Source: Bacteroidales bacterium
GTDB taxonomy: Bacteria > Bacteroidota > Bacteroidia > Bacteroidales > ML635J-15
DNA length: 55,836 bases
Reading direction: 5' to 3'
Assembly: GCA_031275085.1 (NCBI GenBank)
Contig: JAISPG010000002.1
Span: 1 to 55,836 of the forward strand
Part shown: positions 26,319 to 34,450 of the stretch, piece after piece
Numbering within the stretch: position 1 is the stretch's first letter
How the letters are laid out: every line of letters begins with the position of its first letter
Notes under the pieces: model-generated
The model's input: the letters and a program-made list of their open reading frames with translations, nothing else
Databases searched by the model: none
Told to the model about the DNA's origin: nothing
Program-made: the position numbers and the translations under genes

Positions 26319-27188
26319 ATGAGAAAATTATATTTAACCTTATTTTATGTGACCTTATTGATGACCTTATTTTATTCTTGTAAAAAATATGGTAATCTGA
26401 ATGTACATGAAAGCGGACTGGAATATCGGATTATTAAAGGAGATAAAACCGATGGAAAAAAGCTCCAGTTAGGAAATCTCGTAATGCTTAATATGAGTTA
26501 TGAGACAGAAAAAGGACTAATATTATTTAATTCGGAAAGTTCGGACAGGAAATATTTAAGATCGGTTTTAGCCCCGACTCATAGCGGAGGTAGCTTTGAA
26601 GACGGATTACTGCTTCTCTCGGAAGGAGATTCTGCTGTTTTTAAAATTAATGCGGAAAATTTTCTTATATATACGGAAGGGTTCAAGAAACTTCCTAAGG
26701 ATGTTAAATATGATGATAATATAATAGTTAAATTAAGAGTAATTGATGTTGTAGACAAAGATGAATATGAATATTTACTTTCTGAAAGATACCATTCCAG
26801 TGAAGATACTGAAATGAATATATTGGAAAAATATCTTGATAATGCAAATATTAAGGTCAAACCTACAGAATCGGGACTTTATTATATTGAAACTGAAAAA
26901 GGAAACGGAAGATCAGTACAGGAAAATGATTTACTTCATGTACATTATACTGTGAAATATATAGATGGTAACTTGATTGAAACTACTTTAGGACAGGAGC
27001 CATTAAAATATACATACGGAACGAGCCAATTCATAAAAGGGTGGGATGAAGGAATAGGATATATGCATGAAGGCGGAAAGGCAACATTAATAGTTCCTTC
27101 CAGGTTAGCTTATGGATCGGAAGGAAATAATAAAATTCTTCCATATTCGACACTTGTTTTCGATATCGAATTAATAAGAATACAATAA
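26319..27188 (+). CDS. FKBP-type isomerase lipoprotein with two FKBP-like domains
   Basis: 289 residues. Lipobox FYSCKKYG (Cys about 21). The first half (about 35-150) has FKBP strand order but lacks the usual binding-pocket aromatics (LVMLNMSYETEKGLILF, then EGDSAVFKI). The second half (about 185-289) is a regular FKBP domain: DLLHVHYTVKYIDGNLIETT, FIKGWDEGIGYMHEGGKA and RLAYGSEGNNKILPYSTL. So one domain is likely active and one is structural or chaperone-like. It lies 32 bases behind the first FKBP gene and 6 bases ahead of the next. Confidence 0.85.
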   Translation: MRKLYLTLFYVTLLMTLFYSCKKYGNLNVHESGLEYRIIKGDKTDGKKLQLGNLVMLNMSYETEKGLILFNSESSDRKYLRSVLAPTHSGGSFEDGLLLLSEGDSAVFKINAENFLIYTEGFKKLPKDVKYDDNIIVKLRVIDVVDKDEYEYLLSERYHSSEDTEMNILEKYLDNANIKVKPTESGLYYIETEKGNGRSVQENDLLHVHYTVKYIDGNLIETTLGQEPLKYTYGTSQFIKGWDEGIGYMHEGGKATLIVPSRLAYGSEGNNKILPYSTLVFDIELIRIQ

Positions 27189-27194
27189 ATAAAT

Positions 27195-28226
27195 ATGAAT
27201 AAAATTAAATTAATCATATTATTTATATTGTTGTTTTCTGTTTTTGTTTTGTCATGTAAACATTCAGGAAGCAAAAAATCAAACATTAGCGATAATATTC
27301 AACCGGATACGGTATCTGTTGCTGATATTAATTCTTTTTCTTATACTGTAGACAGTGTTTCGGACGAAGTTGCTGTTTTAGTGATCCGTCCGGATGGAGA
27401 AAGTGAATATATTATTGATAAGCCCGGAAATATCTTTCAGAAAACAAAGTCAGGACTTGAATATAAATATATTACTACCGGTAAAAACAGAAAATTTCCC
27501 AAAATTAGTGATGTTATTCATGTTACAATGACATACAGAACTCAAAATGATTCGATGTTATTTGATAGCCGGGAAATAGATAAAGACTTTAAAATGAGGC
27601 TTATGCCTCCATCTCATGAAGGAGGAACGATCGAAGAAGCTTTTTCAATGTTGAGAGAAGGAGATAGCGCCATATTTAAAATTGATGCGGCAAATTTCTT
27701 GATTTTTACACAAGGGAAAACATATTTACCAGCTTATGTAAAAAAAGGAGATAAGTTTATTTTTAATATAAAAATGAATAAAATTGTGGAAAATTCCGAA
27801 TTTATTAAACAAAATTCCGAAATTTTCACTTATTATATCGAACAGGAAAAAAGCCTTATTGAAAGACTTGTCCTTGAAATAAATTATCCCCGTTCGATTC
27901 AGAAGTCGGGATTAAATATTATATCAGTAAGTAAAGGAGACGGTAGAAAAGTTAAAGATGGAGATCTTGTCACTGTTGATTATACTGCTTCATTTATTGA
28001 TGGTTCTGTATTTGACTCGACTATTGAAAGAAATTCTCCGTTTCGTTTTGTTGTCGGAAAAAATGAAGTAATTGAGGGCCTGGAAGAAGGAGTAAAAACA
28101 ATGAACATAGGAGATCATTCTATTTTTATCATTCCTTTCAGGTTGGCATATGGAGAAACAAGACATGGTATAATACCACCGTTCAGTACTTTAATTTTTG
28201 AAGTTAAATTGATAGATGCAGGTTAA
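27195..28226 (+). CDS. FKBP-type isomerase lipoprotein with two FKBP-like domains
   Basis: 343 residues. Lipobox VLSCKHSG (Cys about 21). A degenerate FKBP-like half (about 95-200: VIHVTMTYRTQNDSMLFDSR, LREGDSAIFKI) precedes a regular FKBP domain (about 240-343: GDLVTVDYTASFIDGSVFDS, EVIEGLEEGVKTMNIGD, RLAYGETRHGIIPPFSTL). The architecture matches the gene before it, so the two are likely paralogues. Its last 11 bases overlap the nadD start, so the two genes are translated from one message. Confidence 0.85.
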   Translation: MNKIKLIILFILLFSVFVLSCKHSGSKKSNISDNIQPDTVSVADINSFSYTVDSVSDEVAVLVIRPDGESEYIIDKPGNIFQKTKSGLEYKYITTGKNRKFPKISDVIHVTMTYRTQNDSMLFDSREIDKDFKMRLMPPSHEGGTIEEAFSMLREGDSAIFKIDAANFLIFTQGKTYLPAYVKKGDKFIFNIKMNKIVENSEFIKQNSEIFTYYIEQEKSLIERLVLEINYPRSIQKSGLNIISVSKGDGRKVKDGDLVTVDYTASFIDGSVFDSTIERNSPFRFVVGKNEVIEGLEEGVKTMNIGDHSIFIIPFRLAYGETRHGIIPPFSTLIFEVKLIDAG

Positions 28227-28797
28227 TAATGAAATATTATTGTTTTTCGGCTCTTTTAATCCGATTCATGCAGGTCATTTAATAATAGCAAATTATATTA
28301 CCGAATTTAAAAATATTCATGAATTATGGTTTGTTGTTACTCCGCATAATCCACTAAAAGAAACAGGAAATCTTTTGAAAGATCGCGATCGTCAGTATAT
28401 GGTAGAACTGGCGATTGACCAATATCCAAAGTTCAAGGTTTCGGATATTGAATTTTATCTGCCTAAGCCAAATTATACAATAAATACATTAACATATTTA
28501 AAGGAAAGATTTCCTACAAAAAAATTTAGCTTATTGATAGGAGGAGATAATCTTGCAACTTTTCATAAATGGAAAAATTATGAAATTATACTCAGGAATC
28601 ATAAAATTTATGTTTATAAACGTTTTGGCAGTAAGGTCCGTGAGTTTGAAAATTCAAATATTGAAATTCTAGATGCCCCTCAGATTGAAATATCTTCAAG
28701 TTTTATTCGTAGTGCAATAAAAGATAATAAAGATGTTCGCTTTTTTTTACCGGAAAAGGTATACAAATATATACTTGAAATGAATTTCTATAAATAA
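28216..28797 (+). CDS. nadD: Nicotinate-nucleotide adenylyltransferase
   Basis: 193 residues, usual length. It transfers AMP to nicotinate mononucleotide in NAD synthesis. FFGSFNPIHAGHL at about residues 9-21 holds the nucleotidyltransferase (H/T)xGH motif. VVTPHNPLK and a late ISSSFIRSAIKD (the SxTxxR-type motif) also fit. The start overlaps the FKBP gene by 11 bases. Cytoplasmic. Confidence 0.93.
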   Translation: MQVNNEILLFFGSFNPIHAGHLIIANYITEFKNIHELWFVVTPHNPLKETGNLLKDRDRQYMVELAIDQYPKFKVSDIEFYLPKPNYTINTLTYLKERFPTKKFSLLIGGDNLATFHKWKNYEIILRNHKIYVYKRFGSKVREFENSNIEILDAPQIEISSSFIRSAIKDNKDVRFFLPEKVYKYILEMNFYK

Positions 28798-28804
28798 GTC
28801 CGGT

Positions 28805-29281
28805 TTATTTTTCTTTTATAGGGATTGCAGTTTTGATTATCAGGTTATTCATTCCGTATTCATCGCCGTTATAATAATATTCATAACATGGGCCAATTAT
28901 TTCAAAACTGTTTAATTCAATCCATCTTTCCAGGTCTTTGTAAAATTGTTTCATATCATTAGGATTGCCTTGATATAGACTGAAAACTAATTTATTTTCC
29001 GGTAAAAGAGATGATTTTATATTATCTTTCTCAGGCAATATTTTTGTTACAGGAAACGCGATCTCAATATCAATTTCATTAAGAATCATGTTTTGATAAT
29101 TATGGTATATGGCTAATGGTATACTTGTTATGAATTCATCAAGCTCTTTTATATAATCTGATATTTTTTCAAAATTAGCTGTAATAAAATTTACAAGTTC
29201 ATTTTCATTAATTTTGCTTCTTACTGATAGTATTGGCTGTTCTATTTGATGAATAATGGCAGCATTTGATATTCTTGGCAT
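28805..29281 (-). CDS. GyrI-like small-molecule-binding protein
   Basis: 158 residues, no signal peptide. It resembles the effector-binding domain of AraC/GyrI proteins without a DNA-binding part: an N-terminal strand (AIIHQIEQPILSVRSKI), an NYQN segment, IDIEIAFPVTK, and LERWIELNSFEIIGPCYEYYYN. The last segment is the typical helix and strand with a Glu and Tyr near the ligand. It might bind a hydrophobic or cationic compound. Convergent with nadD, 7 bases apart. Confidence 0.72.
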   Translation of the reverse strand: MPRISNAAIIHQIEQPILSVRSKINENELVNFITANFEKISDYIKELDEFITSIPLAIYHNYQNMILNEIDIEIAFPVTKILPEKDNIKSSLLPENKLVFSLYQGNPNDMKQFYKDLERWIELNSFEIIGPCYEYYYNGDEYGMNNLIIKTAIPIKEK

Positions 29282-29609
29282 ATCTTTTTAATATTAAAAA
29301 GTATAAATAGTATTAAACTATAACTAAGTTTCTTATGAAATGTTTATTTCAGATAATTTTGATCTGAATTGTGAGGGTAAACTAAAAGCCGGATACTTTT
29401 CACTTTTAATTTGTATCTTGGTAAACAGTCATATTTTATTCTGGAAGATTGACCTGAGATAATTAAAGAATTTTTCTTGTATATTGAAACTTTAACCATA
29501 TGAACCGTGTTAATATAGTGTAATTTAATGTAAGTACCGCTTTTATATTGTGATTTTTATTTTTTAATATTTTATATAAGTTTGCCGCAAAGAAAGAAAA
29601 TTTAAAGAA
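29282..29609 (+). other. 328-base intergenic region upstream of cardiolipin synthase
   Basis: No gene seen. TAAGTTTG at 29577-29584 matches the -7 consensus and would give a leader of about 20 bases for the cls gene at 29610. No -33 element at the right spacing was found. A promoter for the minus-strand GyrI-like gene should also lie here but is not evident. Confidence 0.45.
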
Positions 29610-31040
29610 ATGACAACAGCTTCAGTTATTGCATGGGTATTTTCAGTGGGTTATATAGTACTGATTATTATTACATTTTATTTAGTTCTTACAGATACTA
29701 AAAATCCTTCAAAAACTTTGGCATGGTTGTTACTGCTTTTCATCCTTCCCGGTATAGGATTAGTGTTATATTATATTTTTGGTTATGATCCGCGCAGACC
29801 GCAAAAAAAACCGACCGAATATGATATATATAAGGATGAACTTTTTAATAAAATGCCTGAAGAAATAAAGTTAATTCAAAATATTCATAAAAACAAGATA
29901 AATCCAAATTTTAATAATCTTGTAGAATTGCTTGAACATAGTAATGACTCACGGGTATTTTATGGCAGTGAAATAGAGATTATTACTACAGGACAGAGAA
30001 AATTTGAGGCATTGATAGAAGATCTTGAGAATGCATCACATCATATTCATTTTGAATATTTTTATTTCAGAAAGGATAAAACCGGTAAAAAGATCAGGGA
30101 AATCCTTATGCGTAAAGCTTCGGAAGGAGTTAAAGTAAGGTTTGTTTATGAAAATATTGCAAATATTGATATAAATCCCAGATTTTATTACAAAATGAAA
30201 AAAGCAGGAGTTGAAGTTTTGCCATTCAGTAAATCGTCGTTATCCTTAATTAGGAGAAGCCTTAATTACCGTGATCATCGTAAAATTGTTGTAATTGACG
30301 GGAAAATAGGATATACAGGAGGGATGAATATTGGTGATGAATATGCATTTGACTGGCGTGATACGCATTTAAGAATAAGAGGAGAAGGAGTTTTTGGCTT
30401 ACAATATAATTTTTTTCATGTATGGTATGAATCTGCCGGTAAATTGCCGGAAGACCTTGAACCATATTTTCCTGAATATAAGATATATTCTGAAAATTTA
30501 ATGCAGGTTGTTCCGGAAGCTCCTAATTCCCCGTGGCCCTATATGTTACTTGCTTCTGTGAATATAGTAATTAGCGCGGTAAATTATATATATATACAAA
30601 CACCATATTACATGCCTTCTGATTCATTATTGCAGGCATTGAAATCGGCTGCGTTAAGCGGTATTGATGTGCGTATAATGGTATCGCGCAAGGCTGATAT
30701 CTTCTTTATGGATCCGGCAATACACTCTTATTATGAAGAATCTTTATTGGCAGGAATAAAAATTTATGAATATTTGGATACTTTTATACATGCAAAAACA
30801 ATGGTAGTTGATGATTATGTTTCTGTGATCGGGACATCAAATATGGATTTAAGAAGTCTGGAACTTAGTTTTGAGATAAATTCTTATATGTACGATCCTG
30901 TAATCGCAAAACATAATTATGATATATTTATGAGAGATCTTGAGAAATGCCGTGAAGTGAAACTTGAAGAATGGCTTAAACGTCCATGGTGGAAAAAGAT
31001 TATCCAATCAATCATGAGGTTATTTTCTCCTTTGTTGTGA
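29610..31040 (+). CDS. cls: Cardiolipin synthase (phospholipase D superfamily)
   Basis: 476 residues, typical. Two N-terminal membrane helices (about 5-26 and 36-57) are followed by two PLD domains. The first HKD motif reads YRDHRKIVVIDGKIGYTGG and the second FIHAKTMVVDDYVSVIGTSNMD. It joins two phosphatidylglycerols into cardiolipin at the inner membrane. Single gene with its own -7 box; it converges on mgtE. Confidence 0.93.
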   Translation: MTTASVIAWVFSVGYIVLIIITFYLVLTDTKNPSKTLAWLLLLFILPGIGLVLYYIFGYDPRRPQKKPTEYDIYKDELFNKMPEEIKLIQNIHKNKINPNFNNLVELLEHSNDSRVFYGSEIEIITTGQRKFEALIEDLENASHHIHFEYFYFRKDKTGKKIREILMRKASEGVKVRFVYENIANIDINPRFYYKMKKAGVEVLPFSKSSLSLIRRSLNYRDHRKIVVIDGKIGYTGGMNIGDEYAFDWRDTHLRIRGEGVFGLQYNFFHVWYESAGKLPEDLEPYFPEYKIYSENLMQVVPEAPNSPWPYMLLASVNIVISAVNYIYIQTPYYMPSDSLLQALKSAALSGIDVRIMVSRKADIFFMDPAIHSYYEESLLAGIKIYEYLDTFIHAKTMVVDDYVSVIGTSNMDLRSLELSFEINSYMYDPVIAKHNYDIFMRDLEKCREVKLEEWLKRPWWKKIIQSIMRLFSPLL

Positions 31041-31084
31041 AAATAATATTCCACACATATACCCAAAGTTCGTTAATAGCTTTA

Positions 31085-31171
31085 AACGTGGTATCAACTC
31101 CATTCCTTTTAAATTTACAAATCAAAAGGAGTGGAGTCGAATCAGAATTTTAAAATCCGAAATACCACGTT
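31085..31171. repeat. Nested inverted repeats between cls and mgtE
   Basis: Inner arms ACTCCATTCCTTTT (31097-31110) and AAAAGGAGTGGAGT (31124-31137) form a 14-bp stem with one G-U pair. Outer arms AACGTGGTAT (31085-31094) and ATACCACGTT (31162-31171) match perfectly, the right arm lying inside the 3-prime end of mgtE. The inner hairpin probably ends transcripts from both sides, though the T-run is poor. Confidence 0.55.
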
Positions 31172-32493
31172 GCAATTGAAAAATATATTAATACACCTGC
31201 TATGTCGGATATAGATGTAATAAGAGGTGCACTTGCTGTTGCCGGATCTATTTTCAGCTTTGTAAAAATAAACGGAAGAAGCATACCTATCATACTTCCG
31301 GTTATTACGGTAAATATCATAGTTAAGGCAACTACAACCACAACATCAGGTGCTCTGAAACTCGCTATTAAAGAAACGCCTAGAGCCATGGTAATTCCAA
31401 GTAATAAAGAAACAAACAATTCTTTACCTAAAAGTTTAAACCAGTCTTTCATTTGCACATCTCCTACAGCCAGTGAGCGTATTATCAGTGTAGCAGATTG
31501 TGAGCCTGCATTCCCTCCGCTGTCAATAAGCAGAGGAAGAAAAAAGACTAAAGATACCACAGATTGTATTACTTCCTCAAAGCTGGCTATTGCCGCTCCG
31601 GAAAAAACGTTCATAAATACCAGTGCAATAAGCCATGCAATACGTTTTTTGTATAAATATGTTATCTTAGCTTTTAGCGGATTAACAACACCTTCCTGTA
31701 CAGAACCGAATTTGTGAAAATCTTCCGTAGTTTCTTCTTCAACAACGTCCATAACATCGTCAAATGTTACAATTCCCAACAAAATTCCGTTTGTGTCAGT
31801 AACAGGCAATGCAACTCTGTCCTGGTCCTGAAATACTTTTACAGCAATTTCCTGATCGTCATATGCGTTCAGGGAAATAAACCTGTTATCTGCAATATCT
31901 GAAATTTTTTGTAAAGGGTCTGCTAATATTATTTCTTTAATCCTTATATCGTCAATCAATTTCCAGTGGTTGTCAACAATATAGATAACATTTAGTGTTT
32001 CAGAATCATGCCCATGTTTACGGATATGTTCCAGAGCCTGATTAATTGTATAGTAAGGCTTTACGGCAACATATTCTGTGGTCATTAAACGCCCTATACT
32101 ATCTTCAGGATATCCTAATAATTTTATTGCAATTTCTCTTTCATCATCTGAAAGCATAAGAAGTAAACGATTACTTACTTCACCCGGAAGTTCTTCAAAA
32201 AAAGCAGTACGGTCATCAGGGTCAAGATCATTGAGCAGTCCTGCAATTTTATGGCTTGATGATGCCAGCCCCTCTATAATATCTTCCTGCTCGTCGTGTG
32301 AAAGATATTCAAATGTTTCTTTTGCATACTTCCGGGACAAAAGTCTAAAAATAATAATACCATCACTTTTAGACATGCCCTCAATAATTTCAGCAATTTG
32401 TTGTGGCGAAAAATTATTCAATTCTTCTTTAAGAATTTTCCAGTTTTTTTCGTCAATAAGATACTTGAATTGATTTCTGATTTTAGTCATCAT
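31150..32493 (-). CDS. mgtE: Magnesium transporter MgtE
   Basis: 447 residues. An acidic N-terminal MgtE_N helical domain (about 1-130; DEQEDIIEGL, DDEREIAIKLL) is followed by two CBS domains (about 135-260). Five membrane helices (about 280-447) complete the channel, with LPLLIDSGGNAGSQSATLIIR near the start of the pore region and the Asp-rich linkage seen in MgtE. It is a Mg2+-gated inner-membrane channel. Two ATGs stand in tandem (32493, 32490). They are preceded by AAGGAGG, a real Shine-Dalgarno sequence, which is uncommon in this phylum and sits inside a switch-like leader. Confidence 0.93.
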   Translation of the reverse strand: MMTKIRNQFKYLIDEKNWKILKEELNNFSPQQIAEIIEGMSKSDGIIIFRLLSRKYAKETFEYLSHDEQEDIIEGLASSSHKIAGLLNDLDPDDRTAFFEELPGEVSNRLLLMLSDDEREIAIKLLGYPEDSIGRLMTTEYVAVKPYYTINQALEHIRKHGHDSETLNVIYIVDNHWKLIDDIRIKEIILADPLQKISDIADNRFISLNAYDDQEIAVKVFQDQDRVALPVTDTNGILLGIVTFDDVMDVVEEETTEDFHKFGSVQEGVVNPLKAKITYLYKKRIAWLIALVFMNVFSGAAIASFEEVIQSVVSLVFFLPLLIDSGGNAGSQSATLIIRSLAVGDVQMKDWFKLLGKELFVSLLLGITMALGVSLIASFRAPDVVVVVALTMIFTVITGSMIGMLLPFIFTKLKIDPATASAPLITSISDIAGVLIYFSIATWYFGF

Positions 32494-32619
32494 ACTTCCT
32501 CCTTACAAATTTACCTCTGTAAGGAGATACGAAGGTCCCTTACAGAGTGGTTAATACTTCTGTTCTGTTTTGCTTATTATACGGTCCGTCGTCCATATGA
32601 ATTATTTTTTTGAATTAAA
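32494..32619 (-). promoter_or_regulatory. Candidate cis-regulatory leader RNA of mgtE with two mutually exclusive hairpins
   Basis: Read on the minus strand. CTCTGTAAGG (32547-32538) pairs perfectly with CCTTACAGAG (32524-32515), a 10-bp stem with a 13-base loop. The second arm contains CTCCTTAC (32526-32519), which can instead pair with GTAAGGAG (32506-32499). That segment is the ribosome-binding site, only a few bases from the ATG. The two folds share the same strand and cannot coexist: one frees the Shine-Dalgarno sequence and one hides it. This is the layout of a translational riboswitch or metal-sensing leader. It does not show the conserved blocks of the M-box. The ligand is unknown; Mg2+ is the natural guess. 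Confidence 0.55.
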
Positions 32620-32625
32620 TTTTCA

Positions 32626-32633
32626 CAAAGATA
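32626..32633 (-). promoter_or_regulatory. -7 box TATCTTTG for mgtE
   Basis: Exact TAnnTTTG on the minus strand. It implies a transcript start near 32619-32622 and a leader of about 125 bases, long enough to hold the switch described for 32494-32619. Confidence 0.55.
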
Positions 32634-33027
32634 CAAAAAACAAAATAAATATTATGTGATATGGTTAAAAAAAATTAAAAAAAACGTGTCATATAATCAG
32701 TGACTTATGTAAAAAAAGATCAAATTTCTAAGTATATTTTAAATTTGATTTATAATGTTTTATATATTTGCCTGATGATAAAAGCTACTTTTAGTACATT
32801 TTTTGGGAAAAATTTATTGTTTTATTTCGTAAATTATTTTCAATTTTGTAAACTGAAATATTGTTCATATATTTAAAGAATTATGTCCTGTGTGTGGTAA
32901 AAAGGTTAGATACAGGTAATTATGGTCGCTGATTGAAATGAAATAGAAATATTTTAATAAAAATTAAAGACTACGAACATAATTTCAGATTAAAAGGTTT
33001 TAGCTAAACATATAATGAATTTAGGAT
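32634..33027 (+). other. Remainder of the mgtE-acyltransferase intergenic region
   Basis: About 390 AT-rich bases with no supported gene, terminator or strong repeat. A promoter for the acyltransferase cluster should lie here on the plus strand, but no exact TAnnTTTG with a partner stands out. Confidence 0.5.
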
Positions 33028-34434
33028 ATGATATTCGATATTTTTATAACCGAAAATGATAAAAGCAAAACTGATAAAACTATTCAGGCTTCAAAACCTG
33101 AAATGGGATATAAAGCAGTAAAAGCATATACTCGTTTTTTTCATGATAAAATATATTATCGGAAAGTTTATTATATAAATACTGAAAATATTCCGGAAAA
33201 TTGTCCGCTGATGGTTGTATCCAATCATCAGAATTGCATGTGCGATCCTTTAGGATTACTTATGTCGATGCGTGCGAGACAAAATGTAAAAACAAAAGTG
33301 ATTACTCGGGCAAATATTTTTAGTAATTCTATAGTTAGCCGTATATTAAGATATTTGGGATTAATTCCTATTTTTAGACTGGAACAGGATGGTGCAGAAA
33401 ATCTTGTTCACAATAATGAAACTTTTGAAGAAGTTGAAAACGAATTGCTTAATGACGGAACCGTTATTATATTTCCGGAAGGTAAACATCAGAATAAGCG
33501 TTGGTTGGGAGATTTTTCATACGGATACCTTCGTATCTTATTTAAAGCTGCCGAAAAAAGTAATTTTGAAAAGGAATTATTTGTATTACCATCTTGTAAC
33601 CACTATTCCAATTATTTTGGAATACAGGAAGATTTGCTTATAAAATTCGGAAACCCGATATCCTTAGCTCCATATTATGAGTTATACAAAACAAAACCAA
33701 GGACTGCACAACGTAAAGTTAATGCTTTGGTTAGAAACCAAATGGAGCAATTGATGCTGAATATTAATGACTTGGATAATTATACTTCAATTGATTATTT
33801 AAGAGAAACTTATGGAATAAAATATGCAAAAGATAATGGATATAATCCCAATGTGCTTCCTGAGAAATTAATTTCGGACAAGGAATTTTGCAGGAAACTG
33901 GAAGATATAAAGGAAAAAGATGAAAATGTAATACACTCGATATATAATGATGTGAACATTTTCGATGAAAAAACCAGGGAACTTAATATTAAAGATGAAA
34001 ATTTTGGAAAAATAAGTTCATTTTTTAAAGTTTTTGTTGAAGGATTATTATTTATTGTATTTTTTCCATTATTTGTATTTTCGTTAATTCCCAACATATT
34101 GGTGGTCTATGCTCCTAAGGTCATAAATTCTAAGATAGAAGACAGGATGATGCACAATACTATTGTGTTTATTATGAGCCTTTTGTGTACAATGCCGATT
34201 TTGTATTTATTAATCTTTGCTTTGGTGTGGATACTTAAAGGTTCATTTATTTATGCATTAATATATCTTATTTGTTTGCCGTTTTTGGGAATATTTGCAT
34301 GGAATTATAATAAAGCATGGAAAAGCTGGAGATCACAGCTTAGATATAAAAAATTATTAAAAGCCGGTAAGTTAAATGAACTTGTAAAGTTGAGAACCAA
34401 AATCTATGAATCTTTAGATAAATTATTGAAATAA
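33028..34434 (+). CDS. PlsC-like acyltransferase, first gene of the acyl-product cluster
   Basis: 468 residues. The acyltransferase domain (about 40-230) has SNHQNCMCDP with His67 and Asp73, an H-x5-D form of the acyltransferase motif, and IFPEGKHQNKRW, the FPEG glycerol-phosphate-type motif. A charged helical stretch (about 250-330) leads to two pairs of membrane helices (about 335-365 and 380-430). It probably transfers an acyl chain from the neighbouring ACP to a lipid or other acceptor on the inner membrane. The next gene starts 16 bases later, so an operon is likely. The acceptor cannot be told from sequence. Confidence 0.82.
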   Translation: MIFDIFITENDKSKTDKTIQASKPEMGYKAVKAYTRFFHDKIYYRKVYYINTENIPENCPLMVVSNHQNCMCDPLGLLMSMRARQNVKTKVITRANIFSNSIVSRILRYLGLIPIFRLEQDGAENLVHNNETFEEVENELLNDGTVIIFPEGKHQNKRWLGDFSYGYLRILFKAAEKSNFEKELFVLPSCNHYSNYFGIQEDLLIKFGNPISLAPYYELYKTKPRTAQRKVNALVRNQMEQLMLNINDLDNYTSIDYLRETYGIKYAKDNGYNPNVLPEKLISDKEFCRKLEDIKEKDENVIHSIYNDVNIFDEKTRELNIKDENFGKISSFFKVFVEGLLFIVFFPLFVFSLIPNILVVYAPKVINSKIEDRMMHNTIVFIMSLLCTMPILYLLIFALVWILKGSFIYALIYLICLPFLGIFAWNYNKAWKSWRSQLRYKKLLKAGKLNELVKLRTKIYESLDKLLK

Positions 34435-34450
34435 AAGAAAATATTATATT

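Noticed and set aside
31202..32473. Plus-strand frames of 62-171 codons opposite mgtE
   Set aside because: Low-complexity Ser/Ile-rich translations antisense to a clear mgtE gene.
32494..32619. mgtE leader as a known M-box or guanidine riboswitch
   Set aside because: The conserved blocks of the M-box and the ACGR-loop hairpins of mini-ykkC are not present, so no known class was assigned.
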